DNA of 64,000 bases from Ramlibacter sp. (GCA_030695945.1 JAUYOG010000004.1:83448-147447), one strand, 5' to 3'. Positions 8,647 through 17,384 are shown, counted from the first letter of the stretch. Program-made: numbers and translations. Notes: a model not told the origin generated them from the letters alone.

Positions 8647-9993
8647 ATGCGCTGCTTCATCGGCATCGATCTCGGCTCCACCACCACCAAGGCGGTGGTG
8701 ATGGACGAGGATCGCAACATCATCGGGCGGGGCATCACCAACTCGCGCTCCAACTACGACACGGCGGCCACCATCGCCAAGCAGGAGGCGCTGCTCAACG
8801 GCCGCTTCCACCTGTTCCGCGAGGCGCTGGGCAGCACCGGGGCGCTCAACTGCGCCCTCGACGGCTTCATCGGCGAGCTGGAACGCAACTTCCGCTCCGA
8901 GCAGTACCTGGAGCAGCTGGTGGACCTGGAAGACACCTGCCAGCGCAACCTGCTGACGGCCCACTTCGGCGCGGCCACGGAAGCGGTGGGGGAATCGCTG
9001 TCCGAAGTGTTCCGCCGGCTCAAGGCCGAGGCGCCGACACTGTTCACGCCCGAGGCCAAGCGCAAGAGCGACTTCTTCCGCGACATCGCCGGCAGCCAGT
9101 ACCTGGCGATCGGCGAGACGGTCTCCAAGGAAGCAGGCACGCGATACGACTTCCTCCTGAACGTGTTCGACCGCTCGATCATCGACGTCGAGAACCGCGT
9201 TTATGCAGACTCGATCCGCCGGCACCTGCTGGCGGCGCTGGAGCGCACGTTCGTCGCGTTGCCCGAGACGGCGGCGCGCCGGACGCAGGTGGAGGCCCCG
9301 ATCAAGGGCATTCTGGATACCGAGATGGAGGAGACCTACGTGGTGGGCACCGGTTACGGCCGCGCCCGCCTGCCCTTCTCGAAGGAACATGTGCGCTCGG
9401 AGATCCTGTGCCACGGCCTGGGCGCCCACGTGATGTATCCGGGCACGGCCACCGTGCTGGACATCGGCGGCCAGGACACCAAGGCGATCCAGGTCGACCC
9501 GGCCGGCATCGTGGAAAGCTTCCAGATGAACGATCGCTGCGCCGCCGGGTGCGGGCGCTATCTCGGCTACATCGCCGACGAGATGAACATGGGCCTGCAC
9601 GAGCTCGGGCCCATGGCCATGAAGTCGACCAAGAGCATCCGCATCAACTCGACCTGCACCGTGTTCGCCGGCGCCGAGCTGCGCGACCGCCTGTCGCTCG
9701 GCGACAAGCGCGAGGACATCATGGCCGGGCTGCACCGCGCCATCATCCTGCGCGCGATGTCGATCCTGGCGCGCTCGGGCGGCATCCGCGACCAGTTCAC
9801 CTTCACCGGCGGCGTTGCGAAGAACGAGGCCGCCGTGAAGGCGCTGAAGGACCTCGTGTTCGAGAACTACGGCGAGCTGCAGCTGAACATCGACCCGGAT
9901 TCGATCTTCACCGGCGCACTGGGCGGGGCGACCTTCGCATGGCGTGCGGTGGTCGAAGAAGGCAAGCAAGTGGAATCGGAAGCGAGGGCTTGA
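8647..9993 (+). CDS. bcrA: Benzoyl-CoA reductase subunit A (ATPase/electron activator)
   Basis: 448 residues, ASKHA-fold ATPase. It begins with the phosphate-binding loop [13 protein letters not shown]; the bridging [4Fe-4S] cluster ligands are visible as [11 protein letters not shown] and [11 protein letters not shown], and GGVAKN marks the adenosine-binding end. BcrA and BcrD together share a cluster and couple hydrolysis of two ATP to transfer of electrons from ferredoxin to BcrBC. The roughly 170-residue insertion after the first strand distinguishes it from the shorter BcrD. Confidence 0.93.
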   Translation: MRCFIGIDLGSTTTKAVVMDEDRNIIGRGITNSRSNYDTAATIAKQEALLNGRFHLFREALGSTGALNCALDGFIGELERNFRSEQYLEQLVDLEDTCQRNLLTAHFGAATEAVGESLSEVFRRLKAEAPTLFTPEAKRKSDFFRDIAGSQYLAIGETVSKEAGTRYDFLLNVFDRSIIDVENRVYADSIRRHLLAALERTFVALPETAARRTQVEAPIKGILDTEMEETYVVGTGYGRARLPFSKEHVRSEILCHGLGAHVMYPGTATVLDIGGQDTKAIQVDPAGIVESFQMNDRCAAGCGRYLGYIADEMNMGLHELGPMAMKSTKSIRINSTCTVFAGAELRDRLSLGDKREDIMAGLHRAIILRAMSILARSGGIRDQFTFTGGVAKNEAAVKALKDLVFENYGELQLNIDPDSIFTGALGGATFAWRAVVEEGKQVESEARA

Positions 9994-9996
9994 ACA

Positions 9997-10048
9997 TGCC
10001 CCCACGTTCACATTCGTTCACTGCCCCCCAAGGGGGCGGCTGCCTCCT
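9997..10048. repeat. Dispersed G/C-rich intergenic repeat (bcrA-bcrD gap)
   Basis: GCCCCCACG, a TTC-rich middle and CTGCCCCCCAAGGGGGC are shared, in the opposite orientation, with the repeat at 58083-58138. The CCCCC/GGGGG halves can pair. It occupies most of the only wide gap (79 bp) inside an otherwise tightly packed operon. Such elements are common between genes in Comamonadaceae. Confidence 0.6.
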
Positions 10049-10072
10049 AGAGGCGGCTCGTCGGAGGCAATC

Positions 10073-10915
10073 ATGACCATCACCATCGGTATCGACATCG
10101 GCTCGGGCGCCGTCAAGAGCACGCTCTTTCGCGTGGATGAGAACGGGCACGCGGAGTGGCTCGCCAAGCGGTGCGAGCGCATCCGCCGGCGCGACCCCAT
10201 GACGCTCGCGGAGGAAGGCCGGGACGGCGTGATGGCGGACGCCGGGCTCACGCGCGATGACGTCGACTACATCGCCACCACGGGCGAGGGCGAGAACGTG
10301 AAGTTCGCGACCGGCCATTTCTATTCCATGACCACGCACGCGCGCGGCGGCGTCTTCCTGCACCCCGGCATCAGCGCCGTGGTGGACGTGGGCGCACTCA
10401 ACGGCCGAGCCATCTACGTCGACGAGCGCGGCAAGGTGCTCTCGTACAAGATGACCAGCCAGTGTGCCTCGGGATCCGGGCAATTCCTGGAGAACATCGC
10501 ACGCTACCTCGGCGTGGCGATCGAGGAGATCGGTCCGCTGTCGTGCAGCTCGAAGGACCCGGAGAAGTGCAGTTCCATCTGCGCCGTGCTGGCCGAGACC
10601 GACGTGATCAACATGGTCAGCCGGGGCATCGCCACGCCCGACATCCTCAAGGGAATCCACCTGTCGATGGCCTCGCGCATCGTGAAGCTGCTCAAGGTGA
10701 CCGGCATCAAGCAGGGCACGGCCCTGCTCACCGGCGGGCTGGCGCTGGACATCGGCCTGCTGGCCGCGATCCAGGAGGAGATGGTCAACGAGAAGGTGAC
10801 GGTGCAGGCCATCAACCACCCGGATTCGATCTACGCCGGCGCCATCGGCGCGGCGCTTTGGGGCGCGTTCCGGCACGGCAAGCTGCAGGAGCTCGAGCAG
10901 CTCGCGGCGGCATAA
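10073..10915 (+). CDS. bcrD: Benzoyl-CoA reductase subunit D (ATPase/electron activator)
   Basis: 280 residues, ASKHA ATPase partner of BcrA. Visible: GIDIGSGAVKSTLF phosphate loop, TSQCASGSGQF and SSICAVLAETD for the cluster ligands, TGGLALD near the C-terminus. The ATG at 10073 is preceded by CGGAGG; sequence upstream of it is the intergenic repeat, so longer in-frame versions are rejected. It is followed 17 bases later by the ferredoxin gene. Confidence 0.93.
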   Translation: MTITIGIDIGSGAVKSTLFRVDENGHAEWLAKRCERIRRRDPMTLAEEGRDGVMADAGLTRDDVDYIATTGEGENVKFATGHFYSMTTHARGGVFLHPGISAVVDVGALNGRAIYVDERGKVLSYKMTSQCASGSGQFLENIARYLGVAIEEIGPLSCSSKDPEKCSSICAVLAETDVINMVSRGIATPDILKGIHLSMASRIVKLLKVTGIKQGTALLTGGLALDIGLLAAIQEEMVNEKVTVQAINHPDSIYAGAIGAALWGAFRHGKLQELEQLAAA

Positions 10916-10932
10916 GGAAGGAGAGACTCACC

Positions 10933-11178
10933 ATGGCTTTGCTCATCAATGACAACTGCACCTCATGCGACGCGTGCGTGCCGGCCTGCCCGAACGAGGC
11001 GATCAGCATCGGGGACCCGATCTACGTCATCAACGCGCTCAAGTGCACCGAATGCGTCGGCGCCGAGGACGAGCCCCAGTGCAAGCTGGTCTGCCCGGCC
11101 GACTGCATCGTGCAGAACCCGGACTTCGTGGAGAGCCACGACGAGCTGATGGCGAAGTACGAGTCACTGCACGGCTAG
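10933..11178 (+). CDS. fdx: 2[4Fe-4S] ferredoxin
   Basis: 81 residues. First cluster motif CTSCDACVPACP, second CTECVG...CKLVCPADC with the extra loop seen in YfhL/Allochromatium-type ferredoxins of low potential. It is the expected electron carrier between KorAB and BcrABCD. It ends the operon. No clear terminator follows; the next feature is a heptamer-repeat promoter at 11189. Confidence 0.9.
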   Translation: MALLINDNCTSCDACVPACPNEAISIGDPIYVINALKCTECVGAEDEPQCKLVCPADCIVQNPDFVESHDELMAKYESLHG

Positions 11179-11188
11179 CCCGCGGCAA

Positions 11189-11242
11189 TAACGTCTTTCT
11201 CACGCCCGGATCACGCCCTGCGTCACGCCGGCTCGGCAGACT
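11189..11242 (+). promoter_or_regulatory. SARP-type heptamer array 1 with -10-like box
   Basis: Four heptamers in direct orientation: TAACGTC (11189), TCACGCC (11200), TCACGCC (11211) and TCACGCC (11223), at steps of 11, 11 and 12 bp. CAGACT at 11237-11242 starts after a 7-bp gap from the last heptamer. The same arrangement occurs at 13392 and 19722. Direct heptamers on about one helical turn just upstream of a poor -10 box are the known binding pattern of SARP (AfsR/ActII-ORF4-type) activators, and a BTAD-TPR regulator is encoded at 11730-13310. Confidence 0.75.
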
Positions 11243-11334
11243 TGCTGGCCTGGACCCCAAGGAAGGGACAGGACAGCGGAGACGTCGAGCGGCTTTCCTC
11301 TTGTCAATTTTCCATTCCGCTCGAGGAGATTGAC

Positions 11335-11712
11335 ATGAACCGGAATGTACTGTCCGCCATGGCCACGAGCGCCATCACCACCGTCGCCCTGCTGGGAGTT
11401 GCGGCCATTGCCACCGCGCCCGCCTACGCCGACGACATCACGATCGAGCCGCAGGCGTTCGTCAGCAGCCGGACCCGGGAGGCGGTCAGCGCCGAACTCA
11501 AGACACCCTATGCCCAGGGGAATCCGTGGTCAGGCCTGTACAACATGTTCCAGGCCCGCAGCGCGGCCACGGGCGCGCAGGTGCAGCGCGAATACATCAC
11601 ACACAGGGACACGGTCGCCGCGTTTTGCGCCGAGGACAGTGGCTCGGCGTACATCAAGGCGCAGAGCCTTGCATCCAGCCCTGCCCGCGCCATGGGCGCC
11701 TCGGCCCGGTAA
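11335..11712 (+). CDS. Small secreted protein of unknown function
   Basis: 125 residues. Residues 1-31 form a signal peptide ending near APAYA-DD. The mature part is about 94 residues with one cysteine and no recognised domain; it contains two Ser/Ala-rich stretches. The ATG at 11335 follows CGAGGAGATTGAC. The gene lies downstream of heptamer array 1 with a predicted leader of about 85 bases, and is convergent with the BTAD regulator. It is likely a target of that regulator. An upstream in-frame start at 11242 would coincide with the -10-like element and is rejected. Confidence 0.7.
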   Translation: MNRNVLSAMATSAITTVALLGVAAIATAPAYADDITIEPQAFVSSRTREAVSAELKTPYAQGNPWSGLYNMFQARSAATGAQVQREYITHRDTVAAFCAEDSGSAYIKAQSLASSPARAMGASAR

Positions 11713-11729
11713 GCGGTGAGTCCGCGCCC

Positions 11730-13310
11730 TCACCCGGCCGCTTCACCCATAGGAACCTCCTGCGCCCGCATTCCGGCGGCTTCGCAGGCGGCCAGCAGCC
11801 GTGCGCGGTGCTCGGGAACGCGAAACGGCAGCACGTCGCGCACGAAGGACAGGCTGATCCGCCGGTTGAGGCTGCACGCCGTCACCACCGCGTCCCGGGC
11901 CGAGCGCAGGTCGCCCAGCTCGTAATGAACCGCGGTCATGCCGTTGTGCGGCCACAGGTAAGCGGGGTTGCGCGTGATCGCGCTGGTGAAGGCTGCCTGG
12001 GCATCATGGTGCCGGCCGGCCAGCCACAGGGCATAGCCCCGGATCGTGAGGAACATCCCGTGGTCGTTCGGGTCCAGCGCCAGCGCGCGGCCGACGTGCG
12101 CGAGCGACTCGTCCAGCCGGCCGCACCACATCGCGGCATCGCCCAGGTGGAAGTGCGCGTACGCGGCCTGCGGACCGAGTTCCACGGCCATGTGCAGCTG
12201 CTCGAGCGCGGCCTCGTGCTCCATGCGCCACAACAGCACCTTTCCCATCAGCGCGTGGGGCAGCATGAGGCCGGGGCTGCACGCGATCGCGCGCGAGGCG
12301 CATTCGTGCGCCTTCTCGAAACTCTCCGACGGGTCGGCCACCCAGCCGCTGAGCGAGTCGATCCAGTGGGTCCAGCCCACCTTGGCGATGGCCTCGGCAT
12401 TGCCGGGTGCGAGGGCCACCGCCGCTTCGTACGATTCGCGCGCCTTCACCATGGATTCGGCCGTCATCAGCGTGAAGAACTGCCAGCCGCGCAGCAACAG
12501 GTCCACCACGGCCGTGTCCTCGGCGCTGCGCGCGGGCGAGACGATCGGGCCGCCCGAGGCCGGCGGCTCCGCGCGCGCCGCCCCTCCGGCGCCGGCCCGC
12601 AGCTCATCGACCAGGGCGAAGGTCTGCGCGCTAGGCGCAACGCCGAGTTCTCGTCTGAGCACGGTGCGGCATTCGTCCCAGAGCTGCAGCGCCTTGCCGC
12701 GCAGCCCGGCGCGCGCGTGCAGTCGCATCAGGGCGCGATAGCAGCCTTCGTGCACCGGGTCGCTGGCGAGCAGCCGGTGGGCGAGCTGCACGGTGGCGTC
12801 GCAGGCAGCCGCGCCCTCGGCGCATTCGCTCATCCGCACCAGCAGGCCTTGCGCCAGGTCGCGCAGGCGCTCGCGCTCCGCGCCAGCCCAATGCTCGAAT
12901 TCGTTCCCGACGTCCAGCGACTGGAGGAAGTCGCCGCGGTAGAGATTGGCCGCGGCGAGCATGGCTTCCATGTCGCGGCGCTTCGCCAGCGCTTCGAACC
13001 GGCGCAGGTCCACGTCGAAGGCCGACGGCCGAAGCACGATACGGTCGCCGTCGCTGTCCAGCCCCGCGGCGGCATCGCCCAGCGCCCGGCGCAGGAGGTG
13101 CAGGCACTGGCGCAGGGCGCTGCGCGCGTCCTCGTCGCTGTGATCGGGCCACAAGAGTGCGACGAACTGGCTACGGCCGGCGCCTGAAGTTCCGTGCATC
13201 GCCGCCAGGGCCAGGAGGGCCTGCGCCTTTCGGCCGACGCGAACCGGCCCGCCCGAGAATGGCGTCTCGAGGGAGAAGTCTCCAAGCAGGCGCAGCCTGG
13301 AAGCCTGCAT
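11730..13310 (-). CDS. SARP/BTAD-family transcriptional activator with TPR domain
   Basis: 526 residues. Residues 1-~95 form an OmpR-like winged helix (LRLLGDFSLE, LLALAAM, LLWPDHSDEDARSALRQ); ~100-250 is a bacterial transcriptional activator domain (YRGDFLQSLDV, ERERLRDLAQ, CYRALMRLHARAG). The C-terminal ~240 residues hold TPR-like repeats (e.g. YEAAVALAPGNAEAIAKVGW, LDPNDHGMFLTIRGYALW). There is no NB-ARC domain, so it is intermediate between small SARPs and AfsR. SARPs bind direct heptamer repeats beside the -10 box; three such arrays occur within 8.5 kb. One array lies 82 bp upstream of its start, suggesting local or autogenous control. The start at 13310 is chosen because the winged helix begins there; ATG 13361 is an alternative. 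Confidence 0.85.
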   Translation of the reverse strand: MQASRLRLLGDFSLETPFSGGPVRVGRKAQALLALAAMHGTSGAGRSQFVALLWPDHSDEDARSALRQCLHLLRRALGDAAAGLDSDGDRIVLRPSAFDVDLRRFEALAKRRDMEAMLAAANLYRGDFLQSLDVGNEFEHWAGAERERLRDLAQGLLVRMSECAEGAAACDATVQLAHRLLASDPVHEGCYRALMRLHARAGLRGKALQLWDECRTVLRRELGVAPSAQTFALVDELRAGAGGAARAEPPASGGPIVSPARSAEDTAVVDLLLRGWQFFTLMTAESMVKARESYEAAVALAPGNAEAIAKVGWTHWIDSLSGWVADPSESFEKAHECASRAIACSPGLMLPHALMGKVLLWRMEHEAALEQLHMAVELGPQAAYAHFHLGDAAMWCGRLDESLAHVGRALALDPNDHGMFLTIRGYALWLAGRHHDAQAAFTSAITRNPAYLWPHNGMTAVHYELGDLRSARDAVVTACSLNRRISLSFVRDVLPFRVPEHRARLLAACEAAGMRAQEVPMGEAAG

Positions 13311-13391
13311 GCCACTGTCTTTCTTTTTCCGGCCGCCAACGCAGGCGGCCTGCTTAAGCATGGCCCCATTTATGCCGGCAGGCAAGCGTTG

Positions 13392-13444
13392 TGACGCTTT
13401 TCTCACGCCCGAATCACGCCTGCCGCACGCCGGCTGCGCAGACT
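13392..13444 (+). promoter_or_regulatory. SARP-type heptamer array 2 with -10-like box
   Basis: TGACGCT (13392), TCACGCC (13403), TCACGCC (13414) and GCACGCC (13425), all at 11-bp steps, then CAGACT at 13439-13444 after a 7-bp gap. It lies between the divergent BTAD regulator and the secreted protein at 13479, pointing toward the latter. Confidence 0.78.
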
Positions 13445-13478
13445 CCTTGACGTGGGACAACAAATCAAGGAGATGACG

Positions 13479-13976
13479 ATGTCAAACATGAAGAAGGGCG
13501 CGCTTTCCGCGCTCGCGCTGCTGGCCGCGGCCGGCGCTTTCGCGCAGGCGGCGAGCCCCGCACCCATGGCCCGGGAGGGTACCTATGAGCAGACGCTGTG
13601 CTTCGGCGGGCCGAACTACGTGGTCAACGCGTCGGACACCGACCGGTACGGGACTTACCAGACGACCGGCGGGACGCAATCGGCGACCAAGGCATTCGAC
13701 TCGATGAGCCTGGAATGCATCGGGACGTTCGAGCTGCGGTCCAGCGTGTACAAGCACAAGGGCTACTGCGTCTTCCAGGATGCGGCCGGCGACAAGTTCC
13801 ACGTCGCCGACACGGCTGCGCCCCAGGGCTATACGGTGGAGCTGCTGGGCGGCACGGGCAAGTTCAAGGGCATCACGGGCAGCGCGAACGTCGAGCGGTT
13901 GGGCGCCATGACCCCGATTCGGCAGGGCACGATGCAGGCCTGCCGGCGGGTCACGGGCAGCTACAAATTACCCTGA
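13479..13976 (+). CDS. Secreted protein of unknown function, allene-oxide-cyclase-barrel-like
   Basis: 165 residues with a signal peptide (residues 1-~27, ending AQAAS). The mature part has four cysteines and a C-terminal GGTGKFKGITGS segment resembling the glycine-rich strand seen in dirigent/allene oxide cyclase barrel-like bacterial proteins; the fold assignment is tentative. ATG 13479 is preferred because AAGGAG lies six bases upstream; ATGs at 13452 and 13473 are in frame but too close to the predicted transcription start or ribosome site. Its promoter carries heptamer array 2. Confidence 0.72.
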   Translation: MSNMKKGALSALALLAAAGAFAQAASPAPMAREGTYEQTLCFGGPNYVVNASDTDRYGTYQTTGGTQSATKAFDSMSLECIGTFELRSSVYKHKGYCVFQDAAGDKFHVADTAAPQGYTVELLGGTGKFKGITGSANVERLGAMTPIRQGTMQACRRVTGSYKLP

Positions 13977-14088
13977 CAGCGGGAATGCGATGGGCGCGGC
14001 CTGAACGGCCGGGTCCGACCGGGATCAGAATGGACTGGGACGCCAGGCCGCGCGGCAGGGCGCCCTTTTTTACTGCCAGGAGTCCGCC

Positions 14089-14589
14089 ATGCGTCCGTCC
14101 ATCCTGTCTTTTGTCTGCGCCTGCCTTGCCGCAGTTGCATCCGCTGCAAACGCCGGCGCCGTCGAGGTGCGATTCGTCAACACCCGCCTGTACACCGATG
14201 CCGGCAACACGGCGTGGGAGGAAGAAGCCAACCTGCAGGCGATCGACCGGCACTTGAAGGCCCGCGGGCAGCGCTGGTTGCCGGCCAACCACGTGCTCAA
14301 GGTGGACGTGCTGGACGTGGACCTGGCGGGCGCCGTGCGGCCGTTCCACGGCGGCGGCATCGAGATCCGGGTGCTGCGCGGCGGCGCCGACTTCCCGCGC
14401 ATCCACCTGAAGTACACGCTGGAAGCAGACGGCAAGGTCGAAAGCAGCGGCGATGAATGGCTGACGGACCTCGACTACTCGGGCCGCCTGACCGGCGAAC
14501 GCAACTCCGGATCCCTGCACTACGAGAAGCGGATGATCGACCAGTGGTTCAAGTCGCGCCTGCTGCCAGGCCCCGGTTCGGCAGGCTGA
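14089..14589 (+). CDS. DUF3016 domain secreted protein
   Basis: 166 residues: signal peptide to about residue 22 (ASAANA-GA), then VEVRFVNTRLYTDAG and a Trp-containing segment typical of DUF3016, with a conserved tail (YEKRMIDQWF). Function of the family is unknown; members are periplasmic or secreted. It stands alone, 112 bp after the preceding secreted-protein gene, and is followed by a hairpin terminator. No heptamer array precedes it. Confidence 0.8.
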   Translation: MRPSILSFVCACLAAVASAANAGAVEVRFVNTRLYTDAGNTAWEEEANLQAIDRHLKARGQRWLPANHVLKVDVLDVDLAGAVRPFHGGGIEIRVLRGGADFPRIHLKYTLEADGKVESSGDEWLTDLDYSGRLTGERNSGSLHYEKRMIDQWFKSRLLPGPGSAG

Positions 14590-14606
14590 TTTCCCCCAGG
14601 TGAACC

Positions 14607-14625
14607 GCCGGGCCCACGGCCCGGC
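14607..14625 (+). terminator. Hairpin terminator after the DUF3016 gene
   Basis: GCCGGGCC and GGCCCGGC form a perfect 8-bp stem around a CAC loop, followed by TCTATCTGTT. The T tract is poor, so termination strength is uncertain. It separates the DUF3016 gene from the NsrR-controlled operon. Confidence 0.55.
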
Positions 14626-14681
14626 TCTATCTGTTCCGGTCCCGCTCGACGGGGTCTAATTCCCCGCGCCATAGAGGCCTT

Positions 14682-14710
14682 TTGAAGATCTATATAAAAT
14701 ACATCTTCAA
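14682..14710. promoter_or_regulatory. NsrR-type operator
   Basis: Perfect arms TTGAAGAT (14682-14689) and ATCTTCAA (14703-14710) flank an A/T core. The inner 23 bp (14685-14707) fit the known NsrR site AAGATGCATTT-N-AAATGCATCTT, with most positions conserved in each half. It lies 31 bp before the truncated haemoglobin start codon in an A/T-rich segment that stands out from its surroundings. The operon contains its own NsrR-like gene (18000), which suggests autoregulation and derepression by nitric oxide. Confidence 0.8.
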
Positions 14711-14740
14711 CCCCCCTGCCCTTGCGAACGAGGAACGCCC

Positions 14741-15133
14741 ATGCCCACCGCCGACCTGTGCACCGAAGACGAAATCTCGGAGCTGGTGCACACTTTCTAC
14801 GACCGCGTCCGTGACGATCCCGTCCTGGGCCCGATCTTCGACCGCCACATCACGGACTGGGACAGGCACCTTTCGACAATGGTGGACTTCTGGTCCTCCG
14901 CGCTGCGCGGCACTGCGCGGTTTCGCGGGCAGCCCATGCCCAAGCACGCAGCCCTTCCCGGCCTGTCAGCCGAACTGTTCCAGCGTTGGCTCGGGCTGTT
15001 CCGGCAGACGACGGCGACGCTGCCGAACGAGGCCCTTGGCGTGCGCGCCAATGAGCTGGCAGCCCGCGTCGCGCAAAGCCTCTGGTACGGCTACCAGATG
15101 AGCCGCGCCGACGCCCTGCCGCAGGAGCTGTGA
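14741..15133 (+). CDS. Group III truncated haemoglobin
   Basis: 130 residues. Features of group III trHb: FYDRVRDDPVLGPIF in helices A-B, W40 of DWDRH, MVDFWSS, and the proximal-histidine segment MPKHAALPGL. Group III globins bind oxygen and NO and are linked to nitrosative stress and microaerobic growth in other bacteria. It is first in the operon, directly under the NsrR-type operator, and its TGA overlaps the ATG of the oxidase gene. GAGGAA precedes the start. Confidence 0.9.
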   Translation: MPTADLCTEDEISELVHTFYDRVRDDPVLGPIFDRHITDWDRHLSTMVDFWSSALRGTARFRGQPMPKHAALPGLSAELFQRWLGLFRQTTATLPNEALGVRANELAARVAQSLWYGYQMSRADALPQEL

Positions 15134-16785
15134 TGGACAGCGCCATCCTCAGCCTCCTCGGGGCCTTCCTGCTGTCGATCATCGGTCTCTTCGTTTTCAT
15201 CTGGTCCCTGCGCAAGGGACTGCTGATCGAGAATCCCGCGGCCGCCTCGGTCATCTTCGCGCGCGGCGAAATCGGGCGGGTGGACGACCCGGCGCTCACT
15301 GACGCGGGGCAGCAATCCCTCCAGGATGCCGCGGCTCCCGGCGATCACAGGGCCCCCCCGGGCGACGCCGCCGAGTTGCGAGACCGCATCGAGTCCGACC
15401 GGTCCACCGCCTTCCCGGTCTTCATGTTCGTGGCCTTCGCCTGCTTCTGGCTGATCGTCGGCTCGCTGGCGGGCCTGACCTCCTCGATCAAGCTGCATGC
15501 GCCCGACTGGTTGACGCAGCAGGCGTGGCTGACCTTCGGCCGCATCCGCACCGTGCACCTCACCGCCGTGCTGTACGGCTGGATCACCAACGCCGCGCTG
15601 GCCATGATCGTGTGGCTGCTGCCGCGCCTGCTGCGCACGCGGCTGCACGGCGCCGTGTGGACGATGCTGGGCGGCGCGCTGATCAACACCGGCATCGCGG
15701 CCGGCATCGGCGCCATCTCGGCCGGCTGGAGCGACGGCATGGAATACCTGGAGATACCCTGGCAGATCGCCGTCTTCATCCTGGTGGGCTTCGTCTTCGT
15801 CATCCTGCCGGTGCTGTTCACGCTGGTGAACCGCAAGGTCGAGCACCTGTATGTGAGCGTCTGGTACATGGTGGCGGCCCTGCTGTGGATCGCGCTGCTG
15901 TTCCTCGTGGGCAAGCTGCCCGGCGTGCACACGGGCGTGCAACAGGCCACCACCAACTGGTGGTATGGCCACAACGTGCTGGGGCTGTGGTTCACGCCGG
16001 TGAGCGTGGGCGCCATCTACTACTTCCTGCCCAAGATCATCGGGCGGCCCGTGCGCTCGTACAACCTGTCGATCCTGGGGTTCTGGACCCTCGCGTTCTT
16101 CTACGGCCAGGTCGGCGGCCACCACCTGATCGGCGGGCCGGTGCCGGGCTGGCTGACCACGCTGTCCATCGTGCAGAGCCTGATGATGGTGATCCCGGTG
16201 ATCGCCTTCAGCATCAACATGGGCGGCACGCTGCAGGGGCGGATGCACCTGGCGCTCTACTCGCCGACCCTGCGGTTCATGATGTTCGGCGGCCTGATGT
16301 ACTTCGCCTCCTCGGTGCAGGGCTCGCTGGAGGCGCTGCGCAGCGTCAACCAGGTGGCGCACTTCACGCACTTCACCGTCGCACACGCGCACCTGGGCGC
16401 GTACGCCTTCGTGAGCATGGTGCTGTTCGGCGCGATCTACTTCATGATGCCGCGCGTGCTCAACTGGGAGTGGCCGTATCCGCGCCTCATCTCGCTGCAC
16501 TTCTGGCTGGCCGTCGCCGGCATCTCGATCTACTTCGTCGGCCTCACGATCGGCGGGTGGCTGCAAGGGGTGGCGATGCTCGATGCCGCAAGGCCCTTCA
16601 TGGAATCGGTGACCGTCACCCTGCCCTGGCTCAAGTGGCGCTCGGTCGGAGGCGGCCTGATGGTGCTCGGCCACCTCGTCTTCGTCGGCCACTTCCTCGC
16701 GATGGCCCTGCGCTTCGGGCCGACGCGCACCGGCGCGGCGCTGTTCGCGCACAACAACGAGCTGGAGCTGGCGTATGGAAAATGA
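15133..16785 (+). CDS. ccoN: cbb3-like oxidase subunit I with N-terminal CcoS-like segment
   Basis: 550 residues. Residues 1-~55 contain a single membrane helix and a following WSLRKG segment resembling the small assembly protein CcoS; residues ~85-550 are haem-copper oxidase subunit I of the cbb3 type. Metal ligands are present: H142 (low-spin haem), H280, H330 and H331 (CuB), H418 and H420 (haems). Y324, six residues before H330, matches the cbb3 active-site tyrosine, so it is not a NorB-type NO reductase. cbb3 enzymes reduce oxygen and can also reduce NO. The gene overlaps trHb by one base and ccoO by 11 bp. Confidence 0.88.
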   Translation: MDSAILSLLGAFLLSIIGLFVFIWSLRKGLLIENPAAASVIFARGEIGRVDDPALTDAGQQSLQDAAAPGDHRAPPGDAAELRDRIESDRSTAFPVFMFVAFACFWLIVGSLAGLTSSIKLHAPDWLTQQAWLTFGRIRTVHLTAVLYGWITNAALAMIVWLLPRLLRTRLHGAVWTMLGGALINTGIAAGIGAISAGWSDGMEYLEIPWQIAVFILVGFVFVILPVLFTLVNRKVEHLYVSVWYMVAALLWIALLFLVGKLPGVHTGVQQATTNWWYGHNVLGLWFTPVSVGAIYYFLPKIIGRPVRSYNLSILGFWTLAFFYGQVGGHHLIGGPVPGWLTTLSIVQSLMMVIPVIAFSINMGGTLQGRMHLALYSPTLRFMMFGGLMYFASSVQGSLEALRSVNQVAHFTHFTVAHAHLGAYAFVSMVLFGAIYFMMPRVLNWEWPYPRLISLHFWLAVAGISIYFVGLTIGGWLQGVAMLDAARPFMESVTVTLPWLKWRSVGGGLMVLGHLVFVGHFLAMALRFGPTRTGAALFAHNNELELAYGK

Positions 16786-17377
16786 GATCAAGCTCGCCTC
16801 GGGCGCCATGGTGGCGCTGGGCGTCGCCACCGCGGCGCTGGTCGTCATGCCCTACCTGGAAGTGCGCGACGTCAAGCCGCCGCCCCAGCTCAAGCCCTAC
16901 ACCAGCGCCGAGCTGCGCGGGCGCGAGGTATACATCGCCAACGGCTGCGTCTATTGCCACAGCCAGCAGCCGCGCGACCGCAACCTCGGCCCCGACCAGG
17001 CGCGCGGCTGGGGCCGCGCCTCGGTGCCGGGCGACTACTACTACGACAAGCCGCACCTGCTGGGCAGCATGCGCACCGGGCCGGACCTGTTCAACATCGG
17101 CGCGCGCCAGCCCAGCAAGGACTGGCACCTCGGCCACCTGTACCAGCCCCGCGCCTACGTCCCGGATTCGATCATGCCGTCGTACCCCTACCTGTTCACG
17201 GTGAAGGACGCGAAGGAAGCGCAGGCCGAAGGCGAACAGGCCGTCACACTGCCCGCGGGTTACGGTCCGAACTACGGCCAGGTCCTGGTAGCTACGCCCG
17301 AGGCGCTGGACCTCGTGAAGTACCTGCAATCGCTGAACCACACCTACCCGGTGCTGCCCGCGGCGCCCCAACCCTGA
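16775..17377 (+). CDS. ccoO: cbb3-like oxidase subunit II (monohaem cytochrome c)
   Basis: 200 residues. An N-terminal membrane anchor (~8-27) is followed by a haem c site C58-x2-C61-H62 (CVYCHSQ) and a distal region DSIMPSYPYLF supplying the methionine ligand, both typical of CcoO. It passes electrons to CcoN. It has the CcoO hallmark GPDLFNIGARQPSKDWHLGH nearly intact. It overlaps ccoN by 11 bp. Confidence 0.9.
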   Translation: MENEIKLASGAMVALGVATAALVVMPYLEVRDVKPPPQLKPYTSAELRGREVYIANGCVYCHSQQPRDRNLGPDQARGWGRASVPGDYYYDKPHLLGSMRTGPDLFNIGARQPSKDWHLGHLYQPRAYVPDSIMPSYPYLFTVKDAKEAQAEGEQAVTLPAGYGPNYGQVLVATPEALDLVKYLQSLNHTYPVLPAAPQP

Positions 17378-17384
17378 GCGAGCC

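Noticed and set aside
15133..16785. Possibility that the oxidase is a NorB-type NO reductase
   Set aside because: The cbb3 active-site tyrosine (Y324) and HxH haem ligands are in place, a CcoO-type partner follows, and the NorB glutamates are not seen. NO reduction remains possible only as a side activity.
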